A stretch of 64,000 bases of DNA from Marinibactrum halimedae (GTDB lineage: Bacteria > Pseudomonadota > Gammaproteobacteria > Pseudomonadales > Cellvibrionaceae), in the NCBI RefSeq assembly GCF_021234875.1, contig NZ_JAJQVM010000016.1, positions 51,054 to 115,053 of the forward strand, written 5' to 3'. A program made the position numbers and the translations under genes. Under the pieces are notes generated by a model. That model was not told the origin of the DNA, did not search any database, and saw only the letters and a program-made list of their open reading frames with translations. This document shows, piece by piece, positions 17,934 through 27,314 of the stretch. Numbering within the stretch: the first letter of the stretch is position 1; every line of letters starts with the position of its first letter.

Positions 17934-19322
17934 TTACAGTTTAATCACATTTAATGGCAGATGCCGAGGTTCTTGATGGACGTCGCAGCGATCGCTTTGC
18001 CCGGGGTGAAATTCCAAAGGAGAAATAATTTTCTTAATCGTTTGACCACAAAGCGTACCGTCTTCATTTACCCCTTTACAACAGGGCGATTCATAATGCT
18101 CTTGCCAGCTGCGATATACTGCTAAATCTATACCGCACTTTTCCGCTAAAAACGCCGCAGGATTGATTAAAAAATGAGAGATATCGGATTTTGGAATAGA
18201 GAGCGGCCCAAGCCCCGGCTGGTACACAACAAAATCCACTCCAACCTTATGCAAAGATTCCACTACGTCATGATCAGAAGCCTTTAGCAATAAACCATGT
18301 TCTTCTCTTAATTGTTGCAACTCTTGTCGAATATAGGCTTCTTGTTCCTTACGATACATCAATTCAACATCTCGTAATTGCAACTGTTGCATTAACGCCT
18401 GAGTAGCCTGCTCCAAGGCCTCTTCTATTGCCTCTGTTTTTTCTTGCTCTAAGTGAAACTTCAGTGTATTGATGCGCTCATCTTCACCATTTTTAAACGT
18501 TCGCAATTTTTCTTCAAAGTACGAACGTATCCCTTCAATCTTTTGCTCCTGGCCCGTGACCTTTTCCTGAAACGATTGATTCAGTAATAACTGCGACTCC
18601 AATGCCTCATCTGATTTCTTCAACGACGCTTCCAATGCTTCGATATGCTGCTGATAGTCTTTACGCTCTTTCTCCAGTTCACGCTGGTGTCGATTTCTTA
18701 AGGTTGCCGCCCGCAAGCGTTGCTTACGCAGCGTACCGGCTAACCGATTGCGAAATGCCTGCTGATAGTGTGCTTTTAAAGCGTCTACTTCTTCTTGATG
18801 ACGAGCTTTCTCGAGCTTTCTCGCATCAATGTAATTGATATCGACATTCGCCAACTCCGTAATCGTGGGAGGCTCTTCCTCAAACGTTAATCCTAAACGA
18901 TTGCGTTCTGCACACTTCTTAAGTAAAACAAAATGATTCCGACCCGGAGACATCTCTGGGTCCCAAAGGTTTGGTTGTTGCAAACTAATCGGGCATTGCG
19001 TGTAACACGCTAATCGAATGGGGCCGCCACCCAGATCAGGGCCAATAGAAGCTTCATCGGCTATTCGTTGCAGAGGAATATTCCAACATTTTTTAGGAAA
19101 GCCTTGCGAGTCAAAGGGAATAAGAAAAAACACCGCAGCTCGTACTTGCAACTGTTCGTCTATTCGTACATAAACCGCTGTTGCACATTCACTGGCCATA
19201 TCAGATAGCGGAATAAAACCGTCGAGTACAGCTTCAAACTCACTGAAAAGCATTTCTCGTAATACTCGATACCCATCGAAAAATACAACAGCTTCACTCA
19301 ACTCGTAAATGACTTGGTTCAT
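17934..19322 (-). CDS. conserved hypothetical coiled-coil protein
   Basis: I do not recognise a named family for this 462-residue protein. It has a globular N-terminal third (about 1-165) and a long heptad-rich coiled coil (about 170-345, with many Glu/Gln/Lys/Arg). The C-terminal domain has cysteines spaced as ESPCCKG, TLCGQ and DRCDVH, which could bind zinc. There is no signal peptide or membrane segment, so it is probably cytoplasmic. The long coiled coil suggests a structural or scaffolding role, but that is inference. A GGTGA purine-rich tract precedes its ATG by about seven bases. Confidence 0.75.
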   Translation of the reverse strand: MNQVIYELSEAVVFFDGYRVLREMLFSEFEAVLDGFIPLSDMASECATAVYVRIDEQLQVRAAVFFLIPFDSQGFPKKCWNIPLQRIADEASIGPDLGGGPIRLACYTQCPISLQQPNLWDPEMSPGRNHFVLLKKCAERNRLGLTFEEEPPTITELANVDINYIDARKLEKARHQEEVDALKAHYQQAFRNRLAGTLRKQRLRAATLRNRHQRELEKERKDYQQHIEALEASLKKSDEALESQLLLNQSFQEKVTGQEQKIEGIRSYFEEKLRTFKNGEDERINTLKFHLEQEKTEAIEEALEQATQALMQQLQLRDVELMYRKEQEAYIRQELQQLREEHGLLLKASDHDVVESLHKVGVDFVVYQPGLGPLSIPKSDISHFLINPAAFLAEKCGIDLAVYRSWQEHYESPCCKGVNEDGTLCGQTIKKIISPLEFHPGQSDRCDVHQEPRHLPLNVIKL

Positions 19323-19550
19323 TATTGGTCACCGTACCCATAGCCATCCTTGCTGAATCGGGCAATATTTAGAATGCTCTCGTTTGGCTAAAAACGGTAA
19401 GAAAAGTCGTCGTCAGTAACAACGTCATTATGGGAGAGATTGCGGTAATCCGAATGTGAACAAATCGTCAAAACACACTCAATAGTGATATAAATCTCAA
19501 TTAATTCGAGTAGCTGTACACATTTTAACTCTAAACACCCTTTTTAAGGG

Positions 19551-19634
19551 TTACATCTCATCCGAATCGGCGTCTAAATCATCAAGTTCATCAGACGCCA
19601 ATACATCGAGTAACTCTTCAATATAATCATCCAT
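19551..19634 (-). CDS. possible 27-residue acidic small protein
   Basis: An ATG on the minus strand at 19634 opens a 27-codon frame ending TAA at 19551-19553. It is preceded by AGGGTGA at good ribosome-binding distance (about eight bases). The peptide is strikingly acidic: MDDYIEELLDVLASDELDD and then LDADSDEM, with 13 Asp/Glu and no Lys or Arg. Being upstream of the coiled-coil gene on the same strand, it could be a leader peptide or an independent small protein. The Shine-Dalgarno quality is the main support, and chance is not excluded. Confidence 0.4.
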   Translation of the reverse strand: MDDYIEELLDVLASDELDDLDADSDEM

Positions 19635-19874
19635 TCCGTTTCACCCTAATTTTTATGATTACTATATCTAAAAAATGTAAAGCCTTAATGGTGGAAATAA
19701 AAAATAAAAACTTACTTTAATTTGTATCTTAAACGTAATTTTTGACCCTCACTTTAACTTAAAGCAAGAAAAGGCTATTTCTATTAAAAAGAGACTATTA
19801 GATAGAATGAGAAGAGTAGACTATTAAATTACGCAATGATTCCATTATTTGAAATAATGGCGGGCAATGTTACA

Positions 19875-19904
19875 GAAAAGAAAAGGCGCCATTTCTGGCG
19901 CCTT
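19875..19904 (-). terminator. rho-independent terminator of the pilin operon
   Basis: A perfect 9-bp stem, AAGGCGCCA at 19883-19891 and TGGCGCCTT at 19896-19904, has a 4-base loop. Read on the minus strand it is followed by TTTTCTTTTC. It lies 34 bases past the pilE stop. Confidence 0.85.
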
Positions 19905-19937
19905 ATTAAGATCGATCTAGCTTATTGTTGGGCGTTA

Positions 19938-20390
19938 CTACCACGTCTGAATAACACTGTCATTATCAGCCTCCTTATAGATGTTTTGCTCACCAAAGCT
20001 ACTTAAACCTAAAATGCCGCTTCCCACTTGAGGGCCTTGAGGAACCGCAATGGCCTCGATACAACGAGCAGTATCATTTTCTGATGGACACGCACGAGCA
20101 GAAACCTGATAGAAACCATCTTCTGAAGGAATTTGGTTTTCTGCGTTAAATCCCACTTCGGTTAAATCCACCGTATAGGAAAGCTCATTAATAAAACGAC
20201 GTTCCTGAGCCTGCATCACCTGAGTTATCAACGCAATACCATCCGCCTGACGCCCCCTTTGCATTTGGTTTTGGTAAGCCGGATAGGCAATTGAAGCCAA
20301 GATGGCGATGATGGCCACGACGATCATGACTTCGATTAGGGTGAAGCCCTTCGCAGGTTCACTTCGTGAATTCGATCTTAAAATGTTCAT
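19938..20390 (-). CDS. pilE: type IV pilin-like minor pilin PilE
   Basis: The 150-residue prepilin has a short basic leader ending in G, then [24 protein letters not shown], the class III signal for prepilin peptidase and the N-terminal assembly helix. The C-terminal globular part has a Cys pair ([12 protein letters not shown]) typical of the pilin D-region. Its position as last gene of a fimT-pilV-pilW-pilX-pilY1-pilE operon identifies it as the minor pilin PilE rather than the major pilin. It is 12 bases from pilY1 and followed by a strong terminator. Confidence 0.92.
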   Translation of the reverse strand: MNILRSNSRSEPAKGFTLIEVMIVVAIIAILASIAYPAYQNQMQRGRQADGIALITQVMQAQERRFINELSYTVDLTEVGFNAENQIPSEDGFYQVSARACPSENDTARCIEAIAVPQGPQVGSGILGLSSFGEQNIYKEADNDSVIQTW

Positions 20391-20402
20391 ATTGCCACTA
20401 AC

Positions 20403-23400
20403 CTATGATTTATCTTCACGCCAAAATTGTTTCTTTGTCAGACTGCAGCCCCCCATTTCACTGCATTCAGCACCGGAGCAAATAATGGTAGACGTCTTAC
20501 ACTCAAGAGGCTTAGGTGGAGGTGGCAGACCTCCACTAGATCCATCTCCATCTCCATCTCCATCTCCATCTCCATCTCCATCTCCATTGTCAATTGTCAG
20601 GAAAGTAACTCCGGCCGGAATACCCTGCTGAGTTAGTGTGACAAATCGTGGACGATCCTCTTCCGTTGGCTGCCCTGTTAAAATATCAATACTGTAGAGG
20701 CGTCCAGATCCGATATCGCCACCACAGCTAGTATCATCCTCTGAGCGAGCACCATTGGCGGGTAAATAACTTGTGAAATAAACACTTCCATCAAAGGTAT
20801 TGGGGCTGTTAAGCACCTTCTCACGAAGGTTTTTACCCATATCCAAATAAAAACCATAAGGCGCATTGACATTTTTTCTGGCCACAACAGATTCATCTGT
20901 AACATCAAGCAGATCTTGGCTAGTCAATAGTCTTGGAGAATCCAGCCTTACACGGTTTCCCTCTTCATTGATTTCGTACTCTGCATAACGTGCATAAATC
21001 GAAGTATTTCCCTCATACTCTTCCGGTGGGGTATACACATTTTCATCGAACATCACATAAAAGCGATCCTGAATTTCACCATCCAATGGATTGGCCCGAT
21101 AACCAGAACCTACCGAAATAGAGTAAAAACTCGGATTACCCGCGAAACTAAAGAATGCCACACTGGGTGCATTAAAGAAGCGACGCGCGGTAGACCAATC
21201 GTTCCCAATTGAGGGCTCTCTTAGATCAGCGATTACCCCACCTTTCACCTCAAAGTCATTCTCATTAGGCACAACGTCAAAACGCCAAACCTGCCCAGCA
21301 ATATCAATTGTAATGAAGGTATCAGCAAAACCATCTGAGAAATAATTGGAGTCTGCACTACCCAAAATATCAATTGGCACAATATCAGCGGGGATACTGT
21401 ACTGCATTCTTGGAAGGTTTAGATCGTGTTCAGCCCCATTACCTGCAGACCATAATAGGTCACCAGTATTGGCATCAACAATAAAGATGGCAGCTCCCTT
21501 CGCACCCGCAGGATTTGTGACCGGGCTATCGTTAACTGTGTCGTATCCACCCGTGAACACTAATGCATCTTTTGCCTCGCACCCAGAGTCAGAACACCCT
21601 ACTCTAAACTTCGTTAGCTGTGGTTTAGACCAAGTTTGTCCTAAATCGCCAAAACCCGGCATGTCATTATTAATCGTCCATAAATATTTCGGATTATCTA
21701 AATCAGTAACATCTAAGGCATATAAGCTATTTCCACCTCTGCGCATACCAAAGTACAAAATAACTTTATCTTCAGAAGGCGTAATAATATTGTCACCATC
21801 ACCTGGGTTTTCCTCTATCCAAACGGTTATTTGACCATCTAAGCCATAAGATCGAGTATCACTGGTATTATTATTAAAATAATCCACTAATACTGGAGCC
21901 ACTTCAGGAGGTAAGAAAGAAAAAATCTGTTTACCATTATCGATATCAACCGCATGTAACAGCCCTTGGTTGGTTGTTACAAATAAGACTTGGCCGCTAT
22001 CTTCTTCCGAGTCGCTGTTATCGTCGCCTTCTGAATCAGATGTGGTGTAACGATCTTGCCCATAAGCCACAACAACCGGCTGACTGTGTAGAGGGTCTCC
22101 CATGAAACGATTAGGTTCATTATATGTGACATCTCCCGCACCACTGACTTGCTGACCAGAGGTCCAAGCAAAAAGACGGGTTAGGTAATCATTATGTGTA
22201 TTTTCTGGAAGACCTAAAAATGCTTTTGTTATTTGGTCATTGTCTGATTCAAAGCGATTAGATTCCACATTCAGGGCAGTATTATTCGGTGCCGCATCAC
22301 CTGTGTAGGTATAAACAGTACGCTCGGTTGTGATTTGCTCTGCAACGCCACCCTTACGTACTGAACCGCCATCTGGTTCAGATGACCACCAACTTTGTGC
22401 AGTTGATTTAAAAAAGCCCGATGCTTCGTCAACTGCAGCAATACCATTTCTATCAACAATGGTTCCGTCAGGTTTAATTTCGAAGCGCTTTACATTTCCA
22501 TGCCACCGATGAGTACCACCGGGTTCAAATAAGGCATAAAATAAATCGTCACCATTGGTTAAATTATTGTATGCACTCACGGATACGGCAGGAGAGGTAA
22601 ATGTTGACTGAGAGGTTTCAATAATATCGCCGATTTGATTAATGATGCCCGATAGTTGAGTTGCGTTTTGCGCAACAAAATATTCACCACCACCCTTACT
22701 GGCTGTAGTTGCCAGTAATTCCATGTCCGTTTCCAAACCAATGGTGTAAGTTTTAATCGTTTGTGTTCCAGGCATAGATGAAAAATCTGTTTCATACATA
22801 TAGCCGGCCAACTCATCTAAACATGTATTTTCAGAACTTCTGCCACTTCCATGATCACATTTTGCATTTCCTTCTGCATTTGTTAAACCATTTATATAAT
22901 TATCTGCTTGATCGTCATCTGTAGGCTCTCCATCAGTCAAATAAACAACAAAATTATTTTGACAGGAATTCACCAGTGGTGAACTATATTTTCCATCTTC
23001 CCCAACAGATTCTGGGACACTTGTTGTAGTATCTCGGTAAGCTTGTCGACCAAAGAATGGATTGTCACCACGAAACACCCTATAGGCTTCAGACAATGTT
23101 TCCGCTAAAGGTGTATTACCTCCTGCTTCAATTTCAGATATTGCCTCTTTTACACCATCTTTGGCGCTATCGTTACCAATGTCAGCAAACTCATGAAGCA
23201 CAAACCCCCCATCATAACCTTCACGTATACAACTACCAGGGGCACAAGGCGTATTTATAATATACCCCCCTTCATCAAACATCATTAGCCCTAAATTAAT
23301 ACTGTCATTTCTATCAACCATATCTCCTAGAGCTTTTTTCATCACTTCTAGGCGTGTACTAATCTTGGTTTGTGATACACTACTCTGCAAATAATCGTGA

Positions 23401-24002
23401 TAATTTGAAGAAACAAAATATCTAAACTGAAAATCACCTCTATTATTATCTCGATAACTTTCAAGCTCTTCTGAATTTCTTCGACAAAAAACATCTTTAC
23501 TGTCTGCGTCTTCACAATTTTCATTCCCAGATTCACATAAATCTGAGAAAATTTCACGCTCTACCCAATGACAGCCGAAAAAACCGCACCTCCATACAAG
23601 TTCAGTATCCCTAAAGCCTGCAAAATCTGCATAATATGGCGACGCCGGCGTGTTAGTGAACGTATCTGTGATGTTTTCACATTGATTTTGATCTTTAGAA
23701 AAAGAATAATCTGTATATACTAAGTCATCCTTACCACTTCCACGATAAACATATATTCTGTCATCCGTAGATGACCCATATTGAAAGCTAGGATCATATC
23801 CACCATCGGCGACAAGAACTTGAGCAGCCATACTTCCTGATGAGTCCAATATAAACATTACATTTGACTTAAACTCGGTCGCTTCATCATCCAATTTAGT
23901 TACATAAATATCGGTATCATCACCCAATACCTGTGATGATAAAGAAAATGCCGCAAAGGTCGTCAGCAACGCCAATACTTCTTTTATATGTCTAACACGC
24001 AT
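20403..24002 (-). CDS. pilY1: type IV pilus tip/biogenesis protein PilY1
   Basis: This 1199-residue secreted protein starts with a signal peptide ending near SLSSQVLG. It has an N-terminal von Willebrand A-like region (NVMFILDSSGSM, a MIDAS-like DxSxS) and a long C-terminal beta-propeller typical of PilY1 (VLFVTTNQGLLHAVDIDNGKQIF, ILYFGMRRGGNSLYALDVTD, LVFTGGYDT). PilY1 sits at the pilus tip and affects pilus extension, adhesion and calcium-dependent signalling. Near residues 1137-1154 it has a Gly-Asp dipeptide run encoded by a hexanucleotide repeat, followed by a proline-rich, cysteine-containing tail. GGAG lies eight bases before the ATG. Confidence 0.94.
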   Translation of the reverse strand: MRVRHIKEVLALLTTFAAFSLSSQVLGDDTDIYVTKLDDEATEFKSNVMFILDSSGSMAAQVLVADGGYDPSFQYGSSTDDRIYVYRGSGKDDLVYTDYSFSKDQNQCENITDTFTNTPASPYYADFAGFRDTELVWRCGFFGCHWVEREIFSDLCESGNENCEDADSKDVFCRRNSEELESYRDNNRGDFQFRYFVSSNYHDYLQSSVSQTKISTRLEVMKKALGDMVDRNDSINLGLMMFDEGGYIINTPCAPGSCIREGYDGGFVLHEFADIGNDSAKDGVKEAISEIEAGGNTPLAETLSEAYRVFRGDNPFFGRQAYRDTTTSVPESVGEDGKYSSPLVNSCQNNFVVYLTDGEPTDDDQADNYINGLTNAEGNAKCDHGSGRSSENTCLDELAGYMYETDFSSMPGTQTIKTYTIGLETDMELLATTASKGGGEYFVAQNATQLSGIINQIGDIIETSQSTFTSPAVSVSAYNNLTNGDDLFYALFEPGGTHRWHGNVKRFEIKPDGTIVDRNGIAAVDEASGFFKSTAQSWWSSEPDGGSVRKGGVAEQITTERTVYTYTGDAAPNNTALNVESNRFESDNDQITKAFLGLPENTHNDYLTRLFAWTSGQQVSGAGDVTYNEPNRFMGDPLHSQPVVVAYGQDRYTTSDSEGDDNSDSEEDSGQVLFVTTNQGLLHAVDIDNGKQIFSFLPPEVAPVLVDYFNNNTSDTRSYGLDGQITVWIEENPGDGDNIITPSEDKVILYFGMRRGGNSLYALDVTDLDNPKYLWTINNDMPGFGDLGQTWSKPQLTKFRVGCSDSGCEAKDALVFTGGYDTVNDSPVTNPAGAKGAAIFIVDANTGDLLWSAGNGAEHDLNLPRMQYSIPADIVPIDILGSADSNYFSDGFADTFITIDIAGQVWRFDVVPNENDFEVKGGVIADLREPSIGNDWSTARRFFNAPSVAFFSFAGNPSFYSISVGSGYRANPLDGEIQDRFYVMFDENVYTPPEEYEGNTSIYARYAEYEINEEGNRVRLDSPRLLTSQDLLDVTDESVVARKNVNAPYGFYLDMGKNLREKVLNSPNTFDGSVYFTSYLPANGARSEDDTSCGGDIGSGRLYSIDILTGQPTEEDRPRFVTLTQQGIPAGVTFLTIDNGDGDGDGDGDGDGDGSSGGLPPPPKPLECKTSTIICSGAECSEMGGCSLTKKQFWREDKS
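20541..20587. repeat. hexanucleotide (TCCATC) repeat inside pilY1
   Basis: Seven perfect TCCATC units and one partial run from 20541 to 20587. On the coding strand they read GGAGAT/GATGGA and encode alternating Gly-Asp. Because the unit is six bases, copy-number change alters length without shifting frame. Confidence 0.95.
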
Positions 24003-24020
24003 CTCGCATTCTCCATTTAC

Positions 24021-24356
24021 TTAATAAGTGGCGTCTAATAAAAATTTTTCAGCAACACCTTCTGAGTTGCTTACTAAAAGTGTGCCGACAGCCCCTGAAT
24101 ATTTCAGAAAATCCTCCATTACTTCTCCACTGCTATAAACAACCTCAAAACTTCCATTACTGTATTTAAAGGTTTTCGCTTCACATTCCTTACAATATAA
24201 AAAATGAGCTACCACGATACCTCCCTTCTTACTTGCGTCTGGAAAGATTTCTACACGCACCCCTTCATAAGGGGTTTGCAAACTAACAATAGGGGCTGCC
24301 CAACTATTAGGGATAACAAAAAATATAAGGAAAAGAAAGCCAACAAAAAACTTCAT
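24021..24356 (-). CDS. small secreted protein of unknown function in the pilin operon
   Basis: The ATG at 24356 follows GAGG at six bases and gives a 111-residue protein. It has a clear signal peptide (MKFFVGFLFLIFFVIPNSWAA) and a beta-rich remainder containing a CKEC pair (YCKECEAKT). It sits between pilX and pilY1, where the Pseudomonas operon as I know it has no gene. I do not recognise the family. The context suggests a periplasmic helper or component of the minor-pilin/PilY1 complex, by inference only. Confidence 0.75.
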   Translation of the reverse strand: MKFFVGFLFLIFFVIPNSWAAPIVSLQTPYEGVRVEIFPDASKKGGIVVAHFLYCKECEAKTFKYSNGSFEVVYSSGEVMEDFLKYSGAVGTLLVSNSEGVAEKFLLDATY

Positions 24357-24390
24357 AAAAACCTCAGTGCTAGTAGACAAGAAAATTTAT

Positions 24391-24903
24391 TTAGATAGAA
24401 GTTGCAGAGATATGCGTAAAAGTCACAACCTGCCTCGAACGACTACCAGTACCATCAATAGAAGCTTCAGAGGTCATAATAAATTGGTAACATCCATTTT
24501 GTACTGGGAATCCAGAAGCGCAAACAGAGGTAAGCGGTTTGCCCGTGCTTTTATCAACGATAACTTCCACTCGACTAGACTGAGAAAAAGCATCGGTTTC
24601 ATCAGCAGATAAAGGCTTATCTTCTAATTCTTCAGAATATTCTTTTACTGTTAGATTTTCATCGCTCAGCAAATCATCGATATCCTCCCAAACTTTATCG
24701 CCATTAGCAAAATAAGCATTGATTTCTGAGTTGGCCTGATTAAATGCAGCCTTACTTAACTGGCTATTACGAACCATACTGGTTTGCATGCCAACATCTC
24801 TAACCATAGAAGAACCAATAACGGTGATGATTAACAAAAGAATCATGCAAACAATCAACGTTGCCCCTCGCTGATTGCTTTTTGAAAAGTTAGAATTCAT
24901 CAT
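24391..24903 (-). CDS. pilX: minor pilin assembly protein PilX
   Basis: This 170-residue protein begins MMNSNFSKSNQRGATLIVCMILLLIITVIGSSMVRDV, the PilX N-terminal motif in which RGATLI replaces the usual pilin GFTLIE. It continues with a conserved MQTSMVRNSQ...AFNQANSE segment. PilX is part of the priming minor pilin complex with PilV, PilW and PilY1. A GGAG lies five bases before the start. The downstream neighbour is a small secreted protein. Confidence 0.88.
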   Translation of the reverse strand: MMNSNFSKSNQRGATLIVCMILLLIITVIGSSMVRDVGMQTSMVRNSQLSKAAFNQANSEINAYFANGDKVWEDIDDLLSDENLTVKEYSEELEDKPLSADETDAFSQSSRVEVIVDKSTGKPLTSVCASGFPVQNGCYQFIMTSEASIDGTGSRSRQVVTFTHISATSI

Positions 24904-24933
24904 GCCACTCCTTTTTTCAACTTGTATTCTTTA

Positions 24934-25767
24934 TTAATCATCTTCGCTCTCACTATCCTCATCATCTTGCTCTTTTGGTCCTAAATTTGATACCTTGGGG
25001 TCAAAGTCAGTATTTTCTAAATAAATGGTTGCTGTGTACAACTCACGATTTTCACCCGTTTCAAAAACAAGCTCCCCTGAATCAAATACAGCAAATTGAC
25101 TTTCTTCGTTTGATCTAGATGAACTTGCAAAGCCACCATTTACTAAGAGAGCGACACGAAGCGAGTTGACAGTAGTCCAATTATCCACCTCATTAGCCGT
25201 TACATACTGCGTTGAGTTTTGCCACTGGCCTACTTCATCCACTACACCATAAAGCACTTGCATATTATCGATGCCATCAACTAAATTTACGGATTCACCA
25301 TTCCATGTAGATAAATCAAGATTGTAGCCTCTACACCTAAGACTCCCGTCTTCAATAAAATACACATTTGCCATTCCTTTGGACTCTTCATTGTTGAGAT
25401 CAACCTCAGCCCCCGTGCAATCCGTCTGTGGCTCATCGATATGAGGTTCATATATGACGGCAAATCTATCACTATCGCCATTTGAATTATTTAGAGTACA
25501 GGGATTCCAACTGCCGCAAGGTCCATCAAGGAACGACTGTAAAGGACTCGCACCTATCATTTGAAATCCTGCTTTGCGCACATCATCAGTGATAATATCC
25601 AATGCAAAGCGTGCATTTTCTTGCATTCTCGACAATTCGTTATTTACAACAGAAGAGTTACGAGATGCCATTAGCATCTGTACTGCAGCCGCCAAAATAG
25701 TAAGCCCTAAAGTCATCGCAATAAGCAGCTCAATGAGTGACAAACCCTTTTGTCTTTGCAATTTCAT
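24934..25767 (-). CDS. pilW: minor pilin PilW
   Basis: The protein is about 277 residues. The prepilin signal QKGLSLIELLIAMTLGLTILAAAVQMLMAS is followed by RMQENARFALDIITDDVRKAGFQM, diagnostic for PilW. The C-terminal half is acidic and ends in a run of Asp/Glu. ATG 25767 is preferred to the TTG at 25773. It lies between pilV and pilX with short intergenic spaces. Confidence 0.9.
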   Translation of the reverse strand: MKLQRQKGLSLIELLIAMTLGLTILAAAVQMLMASRNSSVVNNELSRMQENARFALDIITDDVRKAGFQMIGASPLQSFLDGPCGSWNPCTLNNSNGDSDRFAVIYEPHIDEPQTDCTGAEVDLNNEESKGMANVYFIEDGSLRCRGYNLDLSTWNGESVNLVDGIDNMQVLYGVVDEVGQWQNSTQYVTANEVDNWTTVNSLRVALLVNGGFASSSRSNEESQFAVFDSGELVFETGENRELYTATIYLENTDFDPKVSNLGPKEQDDEDSESEDD

Positions 25768-25816
25768 ATCCAATAAAACCCTATAAAGTATGAAAAATTA
25801 AGATAGACTGTGTTAA

Positions 25817-26407
25817 TTAAAAATACATAACGCTTTGTATGCTCTGCTCAGCATCTTCATCGGTAATGTTGCGATTTTCCTTACGAACTTGATCCAAAAC
25901 ACTTTTTGCTGACCAAGAAACCTCAACATTTAAACTCCTGGGTTTCCCCCCCCTTTCAACAGAAACTCCTGTCAATAAAATTGAGCTTAATGAAGATTGA
26001 TCAGTGTCATCGCTAGAGTGGCCACAAGTTAATTCCCACACATCATAAATTGCAATTTCAGCAGAATTACATTGTGTTGATTTTTTTATTTCTGAACCAT
26101 CGTAATAGGTTGCACACATAATCTCTGGTTCGTCATCACAACTTACTGCTTCAGAGGCGCTAACATAGCTATCCACCCCTGCTGTATTCGCCTTTATTCG
26201 CTCAATCAATTCTTGCGCCACCCACATAGCATGGGAGCGCTGGTTTGTATCAAAAGATTCTTTAACCACATTGGCTTGCAGACTGATAATGCCCGCGAAA
26301 CCGACACTCATAATTAAAAAAGCAACCAACACTTCAATCAGTGAGGCACCGGTCTGATGATGTTTTAAGGGTGATGAAACACTGCTATTAAGAGGGGAAA
26401 TTTTCAT
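25817..26407 (-). CDS. pilV: minor pilin PilV
   Basis: ATG 26407, with AGGGA about nine bases upstream, gives a protein of about 196 residues. Its leader ends QTG, followed by ASLIEVLVAFLIMSVGFAGIISLQ, a PilV-type prepilin signal with the conserved Glu at position +5. The RSHAMWVAQELIERIKAN segment is typical of PilV. An upstream ATG at 26437 adds ten residues but has a poor ribosome-binding site. Two cysteine pairs occur in the globular part. Confidence 0.9.
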   Translation of the reverse strand: MKISPLNSSVSSPLKHHQTGASLIEVLVAFLIMSVGFAGIISLQANVVKESFDTNQRSHAMWVAQELIERIKANTAGVDSYVSASEAVSCDDEPEIMCATYYDGSEIKKSTQCNSAEIAIYDVWELTCGHSSDDTDQSSLSSILLTGVSVERGGKPRSLNVEVSWSAKSVLDQVRKENRNITDEDAEQSIQSVMYF

Positions 26408-26511
26408 TGATTTAAATCCCTGTTTTAAAATGGCCATTTATCGCCATTAATATATTGATCCGAAAAAATGAGCCGCTAAGCATTTATACTTAAGGTTTGT
26501 GAAAACGTATT

Positions 26512-27015
26512 TTATGAGCCAGAACAATCTTCGTTAGCCACTCCTAAGCGGCCCACTGCATTTAAAGTAATACGTCGCCCTTGAGCAGACTCTTCTGAAC
26601 ACATCACAAATTCGCTAGCAGAAGTGGCTGGATTATTTAAACGGCCCGTGCCGAGATAAGACAACTGCGTTCTGTCTGCAGGTTCAGTGGCAATGGTGAC
26701 ACCCGCTTCTGCGGGATTAAAGATTTTAACAATGGCATCATCGGCATCAAATTCACCATCCGCGTTCGTATCAGCAGCAACGATAATTCGCCCACCCCAG
26801 CCATCTGCTGCATTGACAAACACTTCTTGATTTCTTGCGGACGCTTCGCTTCGAGCCATTTGAATGGCATTCACCATACGGGTTTCAGCGCTGTTCATTC
26901 GGCTATTGGCGATGAGATTGGAAAAGGAAGGAGCAGCAATCGCTGCCAAAATGGCGACAATCGTTAATGTAACGAGCAACTCCAATAAAGTGAAACCGAC
27001 GAATTTTTGGCGCAT
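26512..27015 (-). CDS. fimT: minor pseudopilin FimT/GspH family
   Basis: The 167-residue prepilin starts MRQKFVGFTLLELLVTLTIVAILAAIAAPSF, then NSAETRMVNAIQMARSEASARNQEV, the FimT/FimU/GspH pattern. A GspH-like beta domain and a C-terminal cysteine pair (MCSEES, NEDCSGS) follow. As first gene of the operon it could equally be named fimU. FimT-type proteins have been linked to DNA binding during transformation in some bacteria. Confidence 0.88.
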   Translation of the reverse strand: MRQKFVGFTLLELLVTLTIVAILAAIAAPSFSNLIANSRMNSAETRMVNAIQMARSEASARNQEVFVNAADGWGGRIIVAADTNADGEFDADDAIVKIFNPAEAGVTIATEPADRTQLSYLGTGRLNNPATSASEFVMCSEESAQGRRITLNAVGRLGVANEDCSGS

Positions 27016-27270
27016 TTTAGATAACTTCTAGCAATAAAAATGAAGGGTTAATGAAAGTCTATCGATTTTTCCCAACCAAACACTATCGCAGTGAAGATAA
27101 ACGGTATACCAAATGGAATAAGCGGTTAGAAGGTTCACAAAGTGAGAAATGCATCAAGAAAGGAGTGTAAAGAAACGTCAATAATCTGATATATAGAATG
27201 TAAGCGATTACATATCTATATGATTAATGCGCCCATTTGATTATTAAATAGACGCCAATTTTGATCAATT

Positions 27271-27314
27271 AAAAACACGCTTGCCCCGCATTAATCATAT
27301 CAATGCGCGTGTTA
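27271..27314 (-). terminator. rho-independent terminator of serC
   Basis: On the minus strand a stem AACACGC/GCGTGTT (arms 27308-27314 and 27275-27281) contains an inner GCATT/AATGC stem and is followed by TTTTTAATT. It overlaps the serC stop codon. The remaining bases between 27016 and 27271 hold the fimT promoter region and a TGTAA-GCGA-TTACA dyad at 27199-27212. Confidence 0.65.

Larger units (their letters stand above)
19323..19937. other. intergenic region with a small ORF and a terminator
   Basis: About 600 AT-rich bases lie between pilE and the coiled-coil gene. They hold a possible 27-codon minus-strand gene (19551-19634) and the pilE terminator hairpin (19883-19904), annotated separately. 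Nothing else is recognised. Confidence 0.6.

Noticed and set aside
21960..22000. GTTGTTACAA-like string as an E. coli-type Ter site
   Set aside because: Only part of the Ter core matches and it lies within pilY1 coding sequence; chance is the better explanation.
20403..24002. Many 60-160-codon frames on both strands within pilY1
   Set aside because: All are shadows of the 1199-codon pilY1 frame, which has continuous homology and a signal peptide.
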